From contig NZ_AYSE01000001.1 in assembly GCF_000504165.1 (NCBI RefSeq), forward strand, positions 558,001 through 622,000: a stretch of 64,000 bases of DNA. The letters are read 5' to 3'. The stretch comes from Bacillus sp. FJAT-14578. GTDB lineage: Bacteria > Bacillota > Bacilli > Bacillales > Bacillaceae_H. The notes under the pieces were generated by a model. The model was not told the origin of the DNA, made no database searches, and saw only the letters and a list, made by a program, of their open reading frames with translations. A program made the translations under genes and the position numbers. Positions 9,068-17,590 of this stretch are shown in pieces (position 1 is the stretch's first letter; each line of letters opens with the position of its first letter).

Positions 9068-9913
9068 TCAATCCTCCCTGTAACCAATAAAACTTAGCAT
9101 TCGTCCAGTTCTCCCTCTATCACGGCGGTGAGAAAAAAAGACATCTTCCTTGCAGCTCGTACATAAGTCCGATACCAACAAATGGTCTTCTTGAACACCC
9201 GCTTTTTGCAAAAGATGTTTATTTACCTCTTTTAAATCGAGTGAATACTGCCCTTCACTTACAACTGTATAAAAAGGAGAACCATTATTATCAGCACCCA
9301 GTACTTTTTTGACTAGATCAATGACTCGGTCATCCACAATATAACAACAACCTTCAATCGCCGGACCGATGGCTGCATAAATGTCATTCAACGGAATACC
9401 TTCTTCTGTCCACCTCTTAATCATTTCTCCTCCGATGTCTTCAACTGTACCTTTCCAGCCAGCATGGGCTAAGCCAATCATGCCATGTTTCGGAGCAAAA
9501 AAATAGAGCGGAACACAATCAGCAAAGCATAAAGTAAGAAGAAGCTCTTTTCTGTTTGTATAAATGCCGTCCGTTTGCGGAATTCCTTCTTTATAATCGT
9601 AAACCCCTTTTTCTGAATCTGCCTCTGTGACCTTCACGATAAGGTTTTTATGTACTTGCTCTGCGCATACCCATTTTGAAAGAGGCATCTTTAGCTGATC
9701 AGCCACCGCTTGCCGATTGGCAACTACGGTTGACGGCTTATCTTGAACGTGCAAACCTAAATTCAGCGTTTCGTAATCCGCTTTGCTGAATCCTCCATTT
9801 TTTGTCGTAAAGCCTGCTACTAGTTTATCGCTTAATTCCATCCATGGACGCAAAAAAAGCAGGGATTCGACATCTTGAAATTGAAAAGGCTCCAAATTCC
9901 TCAAATTGCGCAC
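9068..9913 (-). CDS. ylmD: YlmD, YfiH/laccase-domain purine nucleoside phosphorylase-like protein
   Basis: A 281-residue member of the YfiH (DUF152) family, whose members carry metal-dependent purine nucleoside phosphorylase/deaminase or polyphenol oxidase activity. Visible metal-site motifs are CFADCVPLYF, AHAGWKGT and AIGPAIEGCCYIV, with the C-terminal CTSCKEDVFFSHRRD. I give the GTG at 9913; a TTG at 9904 is an equally possible start. It overlaps the longer frame of ylmE and belongs to the ylmC-D-E-sepF-ylmG-H series. Its role in division is unknown. Confidence 0.9.
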   Translation of the reverse strand: MRNLRNLEPFQFQDVESLLFLRPWMELSDKLVAGFTTKNGGFSKADYETLNLGLHVQDKPSTVVANRQAVADQLKMPLSKWVCAEQVHKNLIVKVTEADSEKGVYDYKEGIPQTDGIYTNRKELLLTLCFADCVPLYFFAPKHGMIGLAHAGWKGTVEDIGGEMIKRWTEEGIPLNDIYAAIGPAIEGCCYIVDDRVIDLVKKVLGADNNGSPFYTVVSEGQYSLDLKEVNKHLLQKAGVQEDHLLVSDLCTSCKEDVFFSHRRDRGRTGRMLSFIGYRED

Positions 9914-9985
9914 TTCCCTTTTGTGTTCTCCATTACTTGCACTTATTGTACCATATATTGATTAAAACTGTTTGCAAAAAATAAA

Positions 9986-10243
9986 TTATTCATCCTCATA
10001 TTCTGCCGTTTCTTTATATCTCACAAGGATGACATCCGTTCCTATTTTAACGATATTTCGCCACGGGATGACAATATCATCATCTTTCCCGAAAAAACCA
10101 AGTACTCTTCCCGCATGTTGAATGACAACTGCCTCGATTTTTCCCGTATTTAAATTAATATCAATATCGGCAACATTCCCCAACTTTCGCCCATCTGCCA
10201 CATTAACGACATCTTTCGTCTGAAAATCCGAAATTTTGATCAT
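9986..10243 (-). CDS. ylmC: YlmC/YmxH-family PRC-barrel protein
   Basis: An 85-residue protein with a PRC-barrel fold (VVNVADGRKLGNVADIDIN, then IVIPWRNIVKIGTDVILV), a module found in RNA-processing and sporulation contexts. Function is not known. The ATG at 10243 has a GGAGAGGGG ribosome site, although the frame is open to 10303. It follows sigG; the B. subtilis ylmA gene expected between sigG and ylmC is absent. Confidence 0.85.
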   Translation of the reverse strand: MIKISDFQTKDVVNVADGRKLGNVADIDINLNTGKIEAVVIQHAGRVLGFFGKDDDIVIPWRNIVKIGTDVILVRYKETAEYEDE

Positions 10244-10338
10244 AGCACTATCCCCTCTCCATCCTTCCTCTCTACATATATATTTTCCTTTTCCCCTCTT
10301 CATGAAAGGTTTAATCTTTTATTCTTTTTCTTTTCTCT

Positions 10339-10402
10339 GAGGCGGGTGCCCTCCCCGCCTCAGTAAAAAATCTCTCCCCCTATAAGGGAGGAGAGATTTT
10401 TT
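10339..10402 (-). terminator. Tandem hairpin terminator after sigG
   Basis: Two hairpins: arms 10365-10377 with 10390-10402 (AAAAAATCTCTCC and its complement, giving a T run on the minus strand), then GAGGCGGG/CCCGCCTC (10339-10361). The first overlaps the sigG stop codon. Confidence 0.85.
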
Positions 10403-11180
10403 AACTTTGGATATTCTTATTCATCTGCTTAATAGCGGCTTTCTCCAGCCTTGACACTTGCGCTTGGGAAATCCCGATTTCTTCGGCGACTTCCATTTGT
10501 GTTTTCCCCTGGAAAAAACGCTTACGCAAAATTAATTTTTCACGTTCATTTAAACGCCTCATGCCTTCCTTTAACGCAATTTCTTCTATCCAATTAGAGT
10601 CACGGTTCCGTTCGTCGCTTAATTGGTCCATTACATAAATCGGATCTCCTCCGTCATTGTAAATGGGTTCAAATAGAGAAACTGGATCTTGAATGGCATC
10701 TAATGCGAAGACAATCTCTTCATGCGGAACATCCAGCACCCTTGAGATTTCTTCTGCAGTTGGCTCTTTTGATGTTTCACTCATTAATTTCTCTCTTACT
10801 TGCAGCGCTTTGTAAGCGATGTCGCGAAGAGAGCGAGATACACGGATGGGATTATTATCCCTTAAATACCGCCTAATTTCTCCAATGATCATAGGCACGG
10901 CATACGTAGAGAATTTTACATTTTGGCTTAAATCAAAATTATCAATAGATTTCATTAGTCCGATACAACCTACTTGAAACAAATCATCCACGAATTCTCC
11001 GCGGTTGTTAAAGCGTTGGATCACACTTAGAACCAGTCGTAAGTTTCCACTTACAAGTTTTTCTCTCGCCGTGGAATCTCCGCTTTGCATTTGTCTAAAC
11101 AACAGACGCATTTCATCATTCTTTAGTACAGGGAGTTTTGAAGTATCTACGCCACAAATTTCTACTTTGTTTCTTGTCAA
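10401..11180 (-). CDS. sigG: RNA polymerase sigma factor SigG (late forespore)
   Basis: Directs late forespore transcription after engulfment. The 259-residue sigma-70 factor starts TRNKVEICGVDTSKLP, as B. subtilis SigG, and contains region 2 (VQR-type core with FSTYAVPMIIGEIRRYLRDNN) and region 4 with the helix-turn-helix TQMEVAEEIGISQAQVSRLE. The start is a TTG at 11180, preceded by GGAGGG; the frame remains open to 11255. A SigF-type promoter lies just upstream, and the gene follows sigE as usual, separated by the sigE terminator. Confidence 0.97.
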   Translation of the reverse strand: MTRNKVEICGVDTSKLPVLKNDEMRLLFRQMQSGDSTAREKLVSGNLRLVLSVIQRFNNRGEFVDDLFQVGCIGLMKSIDNFDLSQNVKFSTYAVPMIIGEIRRYLRDNNPIRVSRSLRDIAYKALQVREKLMSETSKEPTAEEISRVLDVPHEEIVFALDAIQDPVSLFEPIYNDGGDPIYVMDQLSDERNRDSNWIEEIALKEGMRRLNEREKLILRKRFFQGKTQMEVAEEIGISQAQVSRLEKAAIKQMNKNIQS

Positions 11181-11216
11181 TTCTTTCCCTCCTAACAGGA
11201 GATGATGTTCAGAGTT

Positions 11217-11245
11217 CAGTATCTCCCTGGCAGGAAAAAATATGC
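11217..11245 (-). promoter_or_regulatory. Candidate SigF promoter of sigG
   Basis: Minus strand GCATA (11241-11245), 14-base spacer, GGAGATACTG (11217-11226), which fits the SigF -10 consensus GGNNANANTR at every fixed base. Start of transcription would be near 11209, about 29 bases before the TTG codon. Agrees with the known SigF control of spoIIIG in B. subtilis. Confidence 0.75.
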
Positions 11246-11428
11246 ACACCAACAATTCTGACTATTGTTAAGAAGAAGGGACGGCTTGGAAGCCTTCCCT
11301 TCTTCTTAACAGCCGTTTCATGGACATGAAACGGCAAAAAACATTTGTTTAGTGTTGAAAATCAATGAAATTAAGAGAAAAAATTCATTCTACTTTTTTG
11401 AGAATTCCTTTAGGATTCTCAAAAAGGT

Positions 11429-11465
11429 AAAAATCCGAAGCGGGAAGGACCCGCTTCGGATTTTT
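11429..11465 (-). terminator. Intrinsic terminator after sigE
   Basis: Perfect 16-bp stem (11429-11444 with 11450-11465) and five-base loop; T run on the minus strand. Overlaps the sigE stop. A second weaker hairpin (TTTTTTGAGAAT/ATTCTCAAAAA, about 11395-11426) follows. Confidence 0.88.
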
Positions 11466-12183
11466 ATACCATTTTGTTGAATTCTTTTCTGAGCCGTTTG
11501 ATAATGCGTTTTTCAAGACGTGAAATGTATGATTGGGAAATTCCAAGCATATCGGCCACATCTTTTTGCGTTTTTTCTTCTCCTCCCTGGAGGCCGAAAC
11601 GTAGTTCCATGATTTGTTTTTCACGGTCATTAAGCTGATGCAGGGCCTTCAGCAATAACTTTCGGTCGACATTGGCCTCTAGATCTTTCGTAATAATATC
11701 TTCTTCTGTCCCCAATACGTCGGATAACAGCAATTCATTTCCATCCCAATCGATGTTTAATGGCTCATCAAATGACACTTCTGAGCGTATTTTATTATTG
11801 CGGCGCAAATACATTAAAATTTCATTTTCAATACATCTCGATGCATACGTAGCAAGCTTAATTTTCTTTTCGGGATTAAACGTATTGACCGCTTTTATAA
11901 GACCGATTGTACCAATGCTAATCAAATCTTCAATATTGATTCCTGTGTTTTCAAATTTACGGGCAATGTATACCACAAGTCTTAAGTTTCTCTCAATGAG
12001 CAGCGAGCGGGTTGCCTGATCTCCTGTCGGGAGCTTTTTCAGCAGCACTTCTTCTTCTTCTTTTGTCAAAGGAGGCGGCAGTGCTTCACTTCCTCCGATA
12101 TAATGTACTTCATCTGTTTTAAGTCCTAATTTAATCAACCATTTATACCAGAACAATTTTAAGCGAATAGCATATGTAGACAT
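11464..12183 (-). CDS. sigE: RNA polymerase sigma factor SigE precursor (early mother cell)
   Basis: Pro-SigmaE is activated by SpoIIGA removing an N-terminal membrane-associated prosequence, then drives early mother-cell genes. The 239-residue protein has the amphipathic prosequence [19 protein letters not shown] and the conserved processing region [13 protein letters not shown], followed by region 2 ([20 protein letters not shown]) and region 4 helix-turn-helix ([20 protein letters not shown]). It ends FNKMV as in B. subtilis. It is 57 bases downstream of spoIIGA, forming the spoIIG operon. Confidence 0.97.
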   Translation of the reverse strand: MSTYAIRLKLFWYKWLIKLGLKTDEVHYIGGSEALPPPLTKEEEEVLLKKLPTGDQATRSLLIERNLRLVVYIARKFENTGINIEDLISIGTIGLIKAVNTFNPEKKIKLATYASRCIENEILMYLRRNNKIRSEVSFDEPLNIDWDGNELLLSDVLGTEEDIITKDLEANVDRKLLLKALHQLNDREKQIMELRFGLQGGEEKTQKDVADMLGISQSYISRLEKRIIKRLRKEFNKMV

Positions 12184-12240
12184 TACATATCCCCCTTCTA
12201 TTTATGAATTTTGTGAGTATGATATTATTACGAAGGATAA

Positions 12241-13167
12241 TCATGAAGCAGACGAAACGCTTCCCGTCACCAACAGTTTTGGATGTACGATGCATTGATA
12301 GGCATTTTCCGGTGATAAGGCCGTATGACTAATACCGATGAGTACTTTTTGAATACGGATTAGGTCTTCTTTATATTGAATCGTCATGGAGTCAGGTTTA
12401 AAAGCAAGCATGAATTGATGAGAATGTCCAACCGTTCGAAACGGGATGACTCTTAATTTAGACTGCCATTCTTCTGGTATATGTTCATAAAAAGTCATGG
12501 ACTGAACATCTTTTGTTGCTTCTATTAGTTCAATTGGCACAATATCTTTCATAGCCTCTGCCGTTATAATGACGACAGGAGTTTGACTTAATGGATCATA
12601 TAATTGGTTTCCACTATCAATGAGTCCTTTCACTGAAAAAAACTGTCTTTCATTCATCGATATGCAGACCGGAACAAGTTGATCAAACGTTATGTTTTTC
12701 ATCTTCAAATCTTCAATCCTTGTTTTAGAAAAGTAAAACAAGACAGGAAAACAAATGATAATGAACAGCCAGCTGACAGGATCCCCATATTCATATCCTA
12801 TGGTCTCAGAAGTCCCTTCAAAGATTAAATACTGTTCATCAAACATGAAATGAAGTCCCATAAGTCCACCGCCTACGACGAATGTCGAAAAATAAAAGGT
12901 GAGGACATTTTCCAAAAAGTAGCGAAGCCGTCGAAATCCAAATGTTACCCATACCATTACGAAAGAAAACATGAATTTTGTTGCAGGATGCAGCATGAAT
13001 TCTGACCATGGGGTAAACATAAAAAGAACGATAAGTGATCCTATAACTCCTCCACATATCAGTCTCCACCATTTAACATTTCTCTTCAATACCACGCTGC
13101 ACAACAACAAAAGCATCGTATCTAATCCTACATTCAACAGCCATATAAGATCTAAGTAAATGGACAA
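12241..13167 (-). CDS. spoIIGA: SpoIIGA, pro-SigmaE processing aspartic protease
   Basis: Membrane-embedded protease that processes pro-SigmaE in the mother cell after a forespore signal. About five hydrophobic segments occupy the N-terminal half; the soluble domain carries the catalytic motif GLIDSGNQLYDPL. With the TTG start at 13167 (SIYLDLIWLLN) the protein is 308 residues and the aspartate is D184, next to the D183 known in B. subtilis; an upstream in-frame ATG at 13185 is possible. First gene of the spoIIG operon, behind a Spo0A-type promoter. Confidence 0.93.
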   Translation of the reverse strand: MSIYLDLIWLLNVGLDTMLLLLCSVVLKRNVKWWRLICGGVIGSLIVLFMFTPWSEFMLHPATKFMFSFVMVWVTFGFRRLRYFLENVLTFYFSTFVVGGGLMGLHFMFDEQYLIFEGTSETIGYEYGDPVSWLFIIICFPVLFYFSKTRIEDLKMKNITFDQLVPVCISMNERQFFSVKGLIDSGNQLYDPLSQTPVVIITAEAMKDIVPIELIEATKDVQSMTFYEHIPEEWQSKLRVIPFRTVGHSHQFMLAFKPDSMTIQYKEDLIRIQKVLIGISHTALSPENAYQCIVHPKLLVTGSVSSAS

Positions 13168-13211
13168 ATTTTGAGTCCACTCCATTCTTTAAAAATCCCT
13201 TGTTAAAATCT

Positions 13212-13245
13212 AGTATATAGTACATCCTATTTTAAAGTCTGTCAG
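13212..13245 (-). promoter_or_regulatory. Candidate spoIIG promoter with 22-bp spacer (Spo0A-activated SigA type)
   Basis: Minus strand CTGACA (13240-13245) and TATACT (13212-13217) are separated by 22 bases rather than 17, the unusual architecture known for B. subtilis spoIIG. A 0A-box-like TGCCGTA (plus strand 13273-13279; consensus TGNCGAA) lies upstream. The promoter is read from the sequence; Spo0A dependence is inferred. Confidence 0.68.
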
Positions 13246-13461
13246 TTCATGTTGATAAACGAGTAGAAGTTTTGCCGTATTTATTCGAGTTTTGTCATTC
13301 CCCGCTTTTATTGTGTGCTTCTTTTGGCAAAATGCCTTATTTTCTTCAATCTCTTTCCCGGAAATCCTTAAACCTCCTGTTCATCATAATCCTCACAACT
13401 TTTCTTTAAATGGAAGGCTGTTTTCGCAAACTTTGTTGCTATTTAACAAGTAGTGGGGAGT

Positions 13462-13590
13462 GGTTGATTTCCGCTCCAGGTTGCTCGCTTTCCGCGGGGC
13501 GTGCGGTGAGCCTCCTCGGCTTACAGCCTGTGGGGTCTCACCTGTCCCGCTGCTCCCGCAGGAGTCTCGCACCTTCCGCTCCAACCGACC
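13462..13590. repeat. GC-rich interspersed repeat, family C
   Basis: Begins GGTTGATTTCCGCTCC and ends TTCCGCTCCAACCGACC, an imperfect terminal inverted repeat. The interior is GC-rich with nested palindromes such as GCTGCTCCCGCAGGAG and GAGCC...GGCTTACAGCC. I recognise the type from other Bacillus intergenic regions. Overlapping reading frames on both strands are a by-product of its GC content, not genes. Confidence 0.7.
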
Positions 13591-13654
13591 TTAAACGGTT
13601 ATCTTTCAAGAAACCTATCTAAAAACAACCATCTTTTAGAAAAGAGCCAAATGG

Positions 13655-13695
13655 AAAAAGGGTCTCCTTTCAGTACTGAAAGGAGACCCTTTTTA
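13655..13695 (-). terminator. Intrinsic terminator after ftsZ
   Basis: Perfect palindromic hairpin: AAAAAGGGTCTCCTTTCAG with its complement, poly-T on the minus strand; nearly symmetrical, so it could act in both directions. Confidence 0.88.
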
Positions 13696-13700
13696 TCACA

Positions 13701-14852
13701 TTATCGTCTTCTGTTACGGTTACGTAAAAATGTCGGAATATCTAACGCTTCTTCTGGCTGTTGCGTTGGGCGGCCATAATCTTGTACCGGCTCTTCTCGT
13801 TTCACCGGCTCGCGTTTAGGAATTTGAGGTTGTTGTGGCTGTGCCTTTGGTGCTGTCGTCATTGAAGGACGAGCAGCTCCTTTGAATGACGGAACATCTT
13901 GGTCATTAAAACCTGTGGCAATAACAGTCACAACAATTTCATCTTTTAAATTCTCATTAATGACAGAACCGAAAATCATGTTTACTTCTTGGTCGGAAGC
14001 AGATGCTACGATATCAGCTGCTTCTTGCACCTCATACAAACTCAAATTCGTTCCGCCCGTAATGTTCATTAATACACCCTGGGCTCCATCAATGGAAGTC
14101 TCGAGCAATGGACTGGAAATGGCTTTCTTGGCCGCTTCTGCTGCACGGTTTTCACCTGTTGCAATCCCGATTCCCATTAAAGCAGACCCTTTATTGGACA
14201 TGATTGTTTTTACGTCAGCGAAATCCAAGTTGATTAAACCAGGTACGGCAATCAAGTCTGAAATCCCTTGTACACCTTGACGTAATACATTGTCTGCCTC
14301 ACGGAACGCTTCCAGCATCGGTGTGTTTTTATCTACGATTTCAAGCAAGCGGTCATTCGGAATGACAATTAATGTATCAACCGCTTCTTTCATTGCAGCA
14401 ATACCGCCTGCCGCTTGTGTTGCACGCTTTCTCCCTTCAAATGTGAAAGGACGTGTGACAACCCCAACTGTTAAAGCTCCAAGTTCACGTGCAATTTGTG
14501 CGATAACCGGTGCTGCACCCGTACCTGTACCTCCGCCCATTCCGGCCGTTACGAATACCATGTCAGCGCCTTTTAACGCTTCTTGGATTTGCTCTTTGCT
14601 TTCTTCTGCTGCCTTTTTACCTACTTCCGGGTTTGCACCTGCCCCTAAACCCCTTGTCAATTTGGCACCGATTTGCATTTTAATCTCTGCTTTTGATAAA
14701 TTAAGAGCTTGTGCATCCGTATTGACAGCGATAAATTCTACACCTTGAACTCCGTGCTCAATCATGCGGTTAACGGCATTGTTTCCGCCGCCGCCGACAC
14801 CGATAACTTTGATTGTCGCTAATTGATCTACACTTGTATCAAACTCCAACAT
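13701..14852 (-). CDS. ftsZ: FtsZ tubulin-like cell-division GTPase
   Basis: Polymerises into the Z-ring that recruits the divisome. The 383-residue protein has the tubulin signature GGGTGTG (residues 106-112), the N-terminal nucleotide-binding segment [16 protein letters not shown], and the T7 loop [12 protein letters not shown] flexible proline/glutamine-rich linker (about 318-370) leads to the C-terminal peptide [13 protein letters not shown], which binds FtsA and SepF. It lies 38 bases after ftsA, the same operon, and ends at a strong terminator. Confidence 0.98.
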   Translation of the reverse strand: MLEFDTSVDQLATIKVIGVGGGGNNAVNRMIEHGVQGVEFIAVNTDAQALNLSKAEIKMQIGAKLTRGLGAGANPEVGKKAAEESKEQIQEALKGADMVFVTAGMGGGTGTGAAPVIAQIARELGALTVGVVTRPFTFEGRKRATQAAGGIAAMKEAVDTLIVIPNDRLLEIVDKNTPMLEAFREADNVLRQGVQGISDLIAVPGLINLDFADVKTIMSNKGSALMGIGIATGENRAAEAAKKAISSPLLETSIDGAQGVLMNITGGTNLSLYEVQEAADIVASASDQEVNMIFGSVINENLKDEIVVTVIATGFNDQDVPSFKGAARPSMTTAPKAQPQQPQIPKREPVKREEPVQDYGRPTQQPEEALDIPTFLRNRNRRR

Positions 14853-14890
14853 TATAGTTCCTCCTAATTCATCGAAATTACTTTGCTTCT

Positions 14891-16180
14891 CTATTCAAAG
14901 AAATATCCGAAGAACTTCTTCATCTTATTCGAAAAATTTTCGTCCTTTTTCTTTTGCTTTGGTTTTGGCTGTTGTTGAGGAATCTCTTCTTTCTCAACAG
15001 CCACCTCTTCTATCGGCTGATGGACCGGCGCACTGATTTGCCGCCCTTGAATCTTCGCGTTTTTGTAAGCAAATTTGATTAAACCGACACCCGTTGTATA
15101 TTGTGGCTCTCTTACGCCAATGTAATCCGGAATGGCAATTCTCACATTATTTTTTAAGACGAGTTGAGCTAAATCAAGCACACCCGGCATAGTCACTACT
15201 CCACCAGTCAATACATAGCCTCCCGGCAATTCTTTAAAGCCTAAACGCCTTGTTTCTTGAGAGATAAGCTCCAAGATTTCTTGCAATCTAGCTTCAATAA
15301 TTTCCGAGACTTCTAACTGGTTGAATTGCTGATGTTGATCGCTTCCGATAATGGGAACACTAAATACTTCTTCTTCAGATGCATAATCATAAAAGGCATG
15401 TCCATGCTTAACCTTTACTTTTTCCGCATCTTCAGTTGATGTTCGCAATACAATCGATAAATCTTTCGTAATATGTTCTCCACCGACTGGCAATACAATC
15501 GTATTCTGTAAGCTTCCTTCACTGAATACCGCTACGGTTGTCGAACCGCCGCCAATATCCACCAATGCGACACCCAAGTTTTTTTCATCATTTGATAAGG
15601 CAATTGAGCCAGCTGCCAGAGGCTGCAAGCAAATGTCTGTAATCTCTAAGCCGACACGCTCTACGCAGCGTAAAAAGTTATGTAGAATCGTCCTTGACCC
15701 TGTAATGAGGGTACCTTCCATTTCCAAGCGGACACCGAGCATTCCTCTAGGATCTGTAATTCCTTCCAGCCCGTCTACGATAAATTGGGTTGGAATAACA
15801 TCAATTACTTCCCGATCTGGCGGAATCGACATTACTTGTGCCGCATCTAACACACGCTGCACATCTTCGTTTTTGATTTCACGATTTTCACTTGATACTG
15901 CTACGACACCATGACAGTGCTGAAGGTGAACGTGATTACCATTGACCCCCACTACCACGCGCTTGATATCAATTCCGACCATTCTCTCTGCTTGCTCTAC
16001 AGCCCGTTTGATGGATTGAACTGTTTCATCTATGTCAACAATCGAACCTTTTTTAAGCCCCTGCGACTTTACATTTCCAACTCCAATTATATTCAAAGAG
16101 TCATTATTCATCTCACCAATGATTACTTTTACATTGGATGTACCGATGTCAAGACTTACATATATTTCATTGCTGTTCAT
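14891..16180 (-). CDS. ftsA: FtsA actin-like cell-division protein
   Basis: Anchors FtsZ filaments to the membrane and recruits later divisome proteins. The 429-residue ATPase-fold protein begins with [17 protein letters not shown], has the second phosphate motif [14 protein letters not shown] and the adenosine motif [14 protein letters not shown]. The C-terminal end [12 protein letters not shown] is the amphipathic membrane-targeting helix. ATG start preceded by AAAGGAGGTG. A SigH-type promoter lies in the sbp-ftsA gap. Confidence 0.97.
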   Translation of the reverse strand: MNSNEIYVSLDIGTSNVKVIIGEMNNDSLNIIGVGNVKSQGLKKGSIVDIDETVQSIKRAVEQAERMVGIDIKRVVVGVNGNHVHLQHCHGVVAVSSENREIKNEDVQRVLDAAQVMSIPPDREVIDVIPTQFIVDGLEGITDPRGMLGVRLEMEGTLITGSRTILHNFLRCVERVGLEITDICLQPLAAGSIALSNDEKNLGVALVDIGGGSTTVAVFSEGSLQNTIVLPVGGEHITKDLSIVLRTSTEDAEKVKVKHGHAFYDYASEEEVFSVPIIGSDQHQQFNQLEVSEIIEARLQEILELISQETRRLGFKELPGGYVLTGGVVTMPGVLDLAQLVLKNNVRIAIPDYIGVREPQYTTGVGLIKFAYKNAKIQGRQISAPVHQPIEEVAVEKEEIPQQQPKPKQKKKDENFSNKMKKFFGYFFE

Positions 16181-16258
16181 TCTTTGGCACCTCCTTTGAC
16201 ATCAATCCAATACTTTTAAATAGAAGAACAACAATCATTTTCTCTATTACATGAAAAT

Positions 16259-16286
16259 ATTCAACAACTACAGCAGTTTCCCCTTT
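16259..16286 (-). promoter_or_regulatory. Candidate SigH promoter for ftsA-ftsZ
   Basis: Minus strand AAAGGGGAA (16278-16286; 7 of 9 to RNAGGAWWW), 12-base spacer, GTTGAAT (16259-16265; full match to RNNGAAT). B. subtilis ftsAZ has a SigH-dependent promoter (P2) at this position; this is the basis for the call. Confidence 0.55.
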
Positions 16287-16293
16287 TGTAAAA

Positions 16294-16656
16294 TCAGTTT
16301 TTTTCGATTTTTTCTTTTGCCTCCGACCATTTTGTCAATAAAATTCTTCTAATGACGGCAATGTTTTGAAATAGGCGAACGCCAAAGGCAAAAACGGCTG
16401 CTAAGTATAAGTCTACACCAATATGTACACCGAGAAAAGCTAAACTTGCAGCTAAAATAATATTAAAGAAAAAACCGGAAATAAACACCTTTTCATCGTA
16501 TATATTTTGCAAATGAGCCCTGATTCCACCGAAGAGTGTGTCCAAAGCTGCAAGAACGGCAATCGACAAATAGTTCGTGTATTCATCTGGGATGCGAATT
16601 TCTGAAAGCAAACCAAGTACAATGCCGAGCATTAAACCTAACAAAGGAAGCCACAT
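16294..16656 (-). CDS. sbp: Small basic membrane protein Sbp (DUF1290)
   Basis: A 120-residue protein with three hydrophobic segments (about 2-18, 28-45, 62-105) and the family signature EYTNYLSIAVLAALDTLFGG. The name is historical; the function is not known. It lies between ylxX and ftsA, as in B. subtilis. ATG with a nearby GGAG site; 18 bases after ylxX, hence the same operon. Confidence 0.9.
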   Translation of the reverse strand: MWLPLLGLMLGIVLGLLSEIRIPDEYTNYLSIAVLAALDTLFGGIRAHLQNIYDEKVFISGFFFNIILAASLAFLGVHIGVDLYLAAVFAFGVRLFQNIAVIRRILLTKWSEAKEKIEKN

Positions 16657-16674
16657 GCCGATTGGTTCTCCTTT

Positions 16675-17382
16675 CTATTTCGAATTTACAGGTGAAATGT
16701 TTTTAACGCGGATGGCGTCATTGTAAGCCGGCACTGTTACTTCGCTTAAAGGCTGTGAAATCGAAAGTTTTAAATTCTCAACAGCAAATTCATCCGGTGC
16801 ATTGGAAACTTGCATGCGGTTATACAGTTTCTCCGCATCTTTGGTAATGACTTTGATTTTAAACGGCAGCTGCGTTAGCCAGTAATCGTTCACTTTTGTA
16901 CGCCCATTTATGTCTCTGATCACTGATGTTGCAATGATACGCTGATTGGCCACTGCCACATTCTCCGCTTCATACGAATTCAGTTCGTTGATCAGCCTCT
17001 TCAGCAGTTCGGGAGAAACACTTTTCACTTCTTGTCCAATAAGAGACTCATCAAAAAGAGGCTCAACAGTCAATACAATCCCAGGACCCTTTATTTCCGT
17101 CAGCCCCGCTTCTTTTTGCAGCTTTATCAAGGTTTGTTGAAGAGCAGCCTTCTTGCTGTTATTTTGTTCAACTTCATAATTGCGCAACTGATCTTCGTAC
17201 GTACGAATTTCTTTTAAGATGGCAGCCTGTAATTCCTGCTCTCTTTTCAAGTCCTCACGGAGCTGCCACATATCCCTTGTGTCACGGACAACCGGCTGCT
17301 TTGTCGTTTGAAACATGACTGCAATCATAAAACCTATCACTATTGTAATGAACGTGAATTGAAACTTTTTTTTACTCGTCAA
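16675..17382 (-). CDS. ylxX: YlxX, DUF881 membrane-anchored protein
   Basis: A 235-residue protein with one N-terminal membrane anchor (about 8-25), a coiled coil (about 40-92) and an extracellular DUF881 domain (GIVLTVEP, then LLKRLINELNSYEAENVAVANQ). It is the second of two DUF881 genes in the cluster, the other being ylxW; they look like an old tandem duplication separated here by a repeat. No biochemical role is established. Downstream neighbour is sbp. Confidence 0.88.
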   Translation of the reverse strand: MTSKKKFQFTFITIVIGFMIAVMFQTTKQPVVRDTRDMWQLREDLKREQELQAAILKEIRTYEDQLRNYEVEQNNSKKAALQQTLIKLQKEAGLTEIKGPGIVLTVEPLFDESLIGQEVKSVSPELLKRLINELNSYEAENVAVANQRIIATSVIRDINGRTKVNDYWLTQLPFKIKVITKDAEKLYNRMQVSNAPDEFAVENLKLSISQPLSEVTVPAYNDAIRVKNISPVNSK

Positions 17383-17424
17383 TCACAAATCCCTTCCTTC
17401 TTATTTACCCTTTTCCGGACAACA

Positions 17425-17566
17425 AGAAAAGCGGAGGCGACTGTACAGCTCGTGAGGGAAATAGGGATTGATCCATAAGGCGCTTTTTGCCTTATGAGAG
17501 CAATCATCTTTTCCACAACGAGCTAGGAGCCGCAGCTAGACAACAAGAAAAGCGGAGGCGACTGCA
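17425..17566. repeat. Interspersed repeat, family B copy 2 with a second 5' end
   Basis: AGAAAAGCGGAGGCGACTG starts the element, CAGCTAGACA ends it (17542), and the first 22 bases then recur (17545-17566), as if a tandem second copy had been cut off. Lies between ylxX and ylxW. Contains an inner hairpin TAAGGCGCTTTTTGCCTTA. Confidence 0.78.
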
Positions 17567-17590
17567 TTTTTTAACCTCAAAGAAAGGATG

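Larger units (their letters stand above)
13246..13700. other. Gap between spoIIG promoter and ftsZ
   Basis: No gene in this stretch. It holds upstream spoIIG control sequence, the family C repeat (13462-13590) and the ftsZ terminator. The protease genes that B. subtilis carries between ftsZ and spoIIGA (bpr region) are not here. Confidence 0.6.

Noticed and set aside
13393-13622. Two overlapping reading frames on opposite strands between spoIIGA and ftsZ
   Set aside because: They run through the GC-rich family C repeat, have no convincing ribosome sites, and their peptides look like translated repeat.
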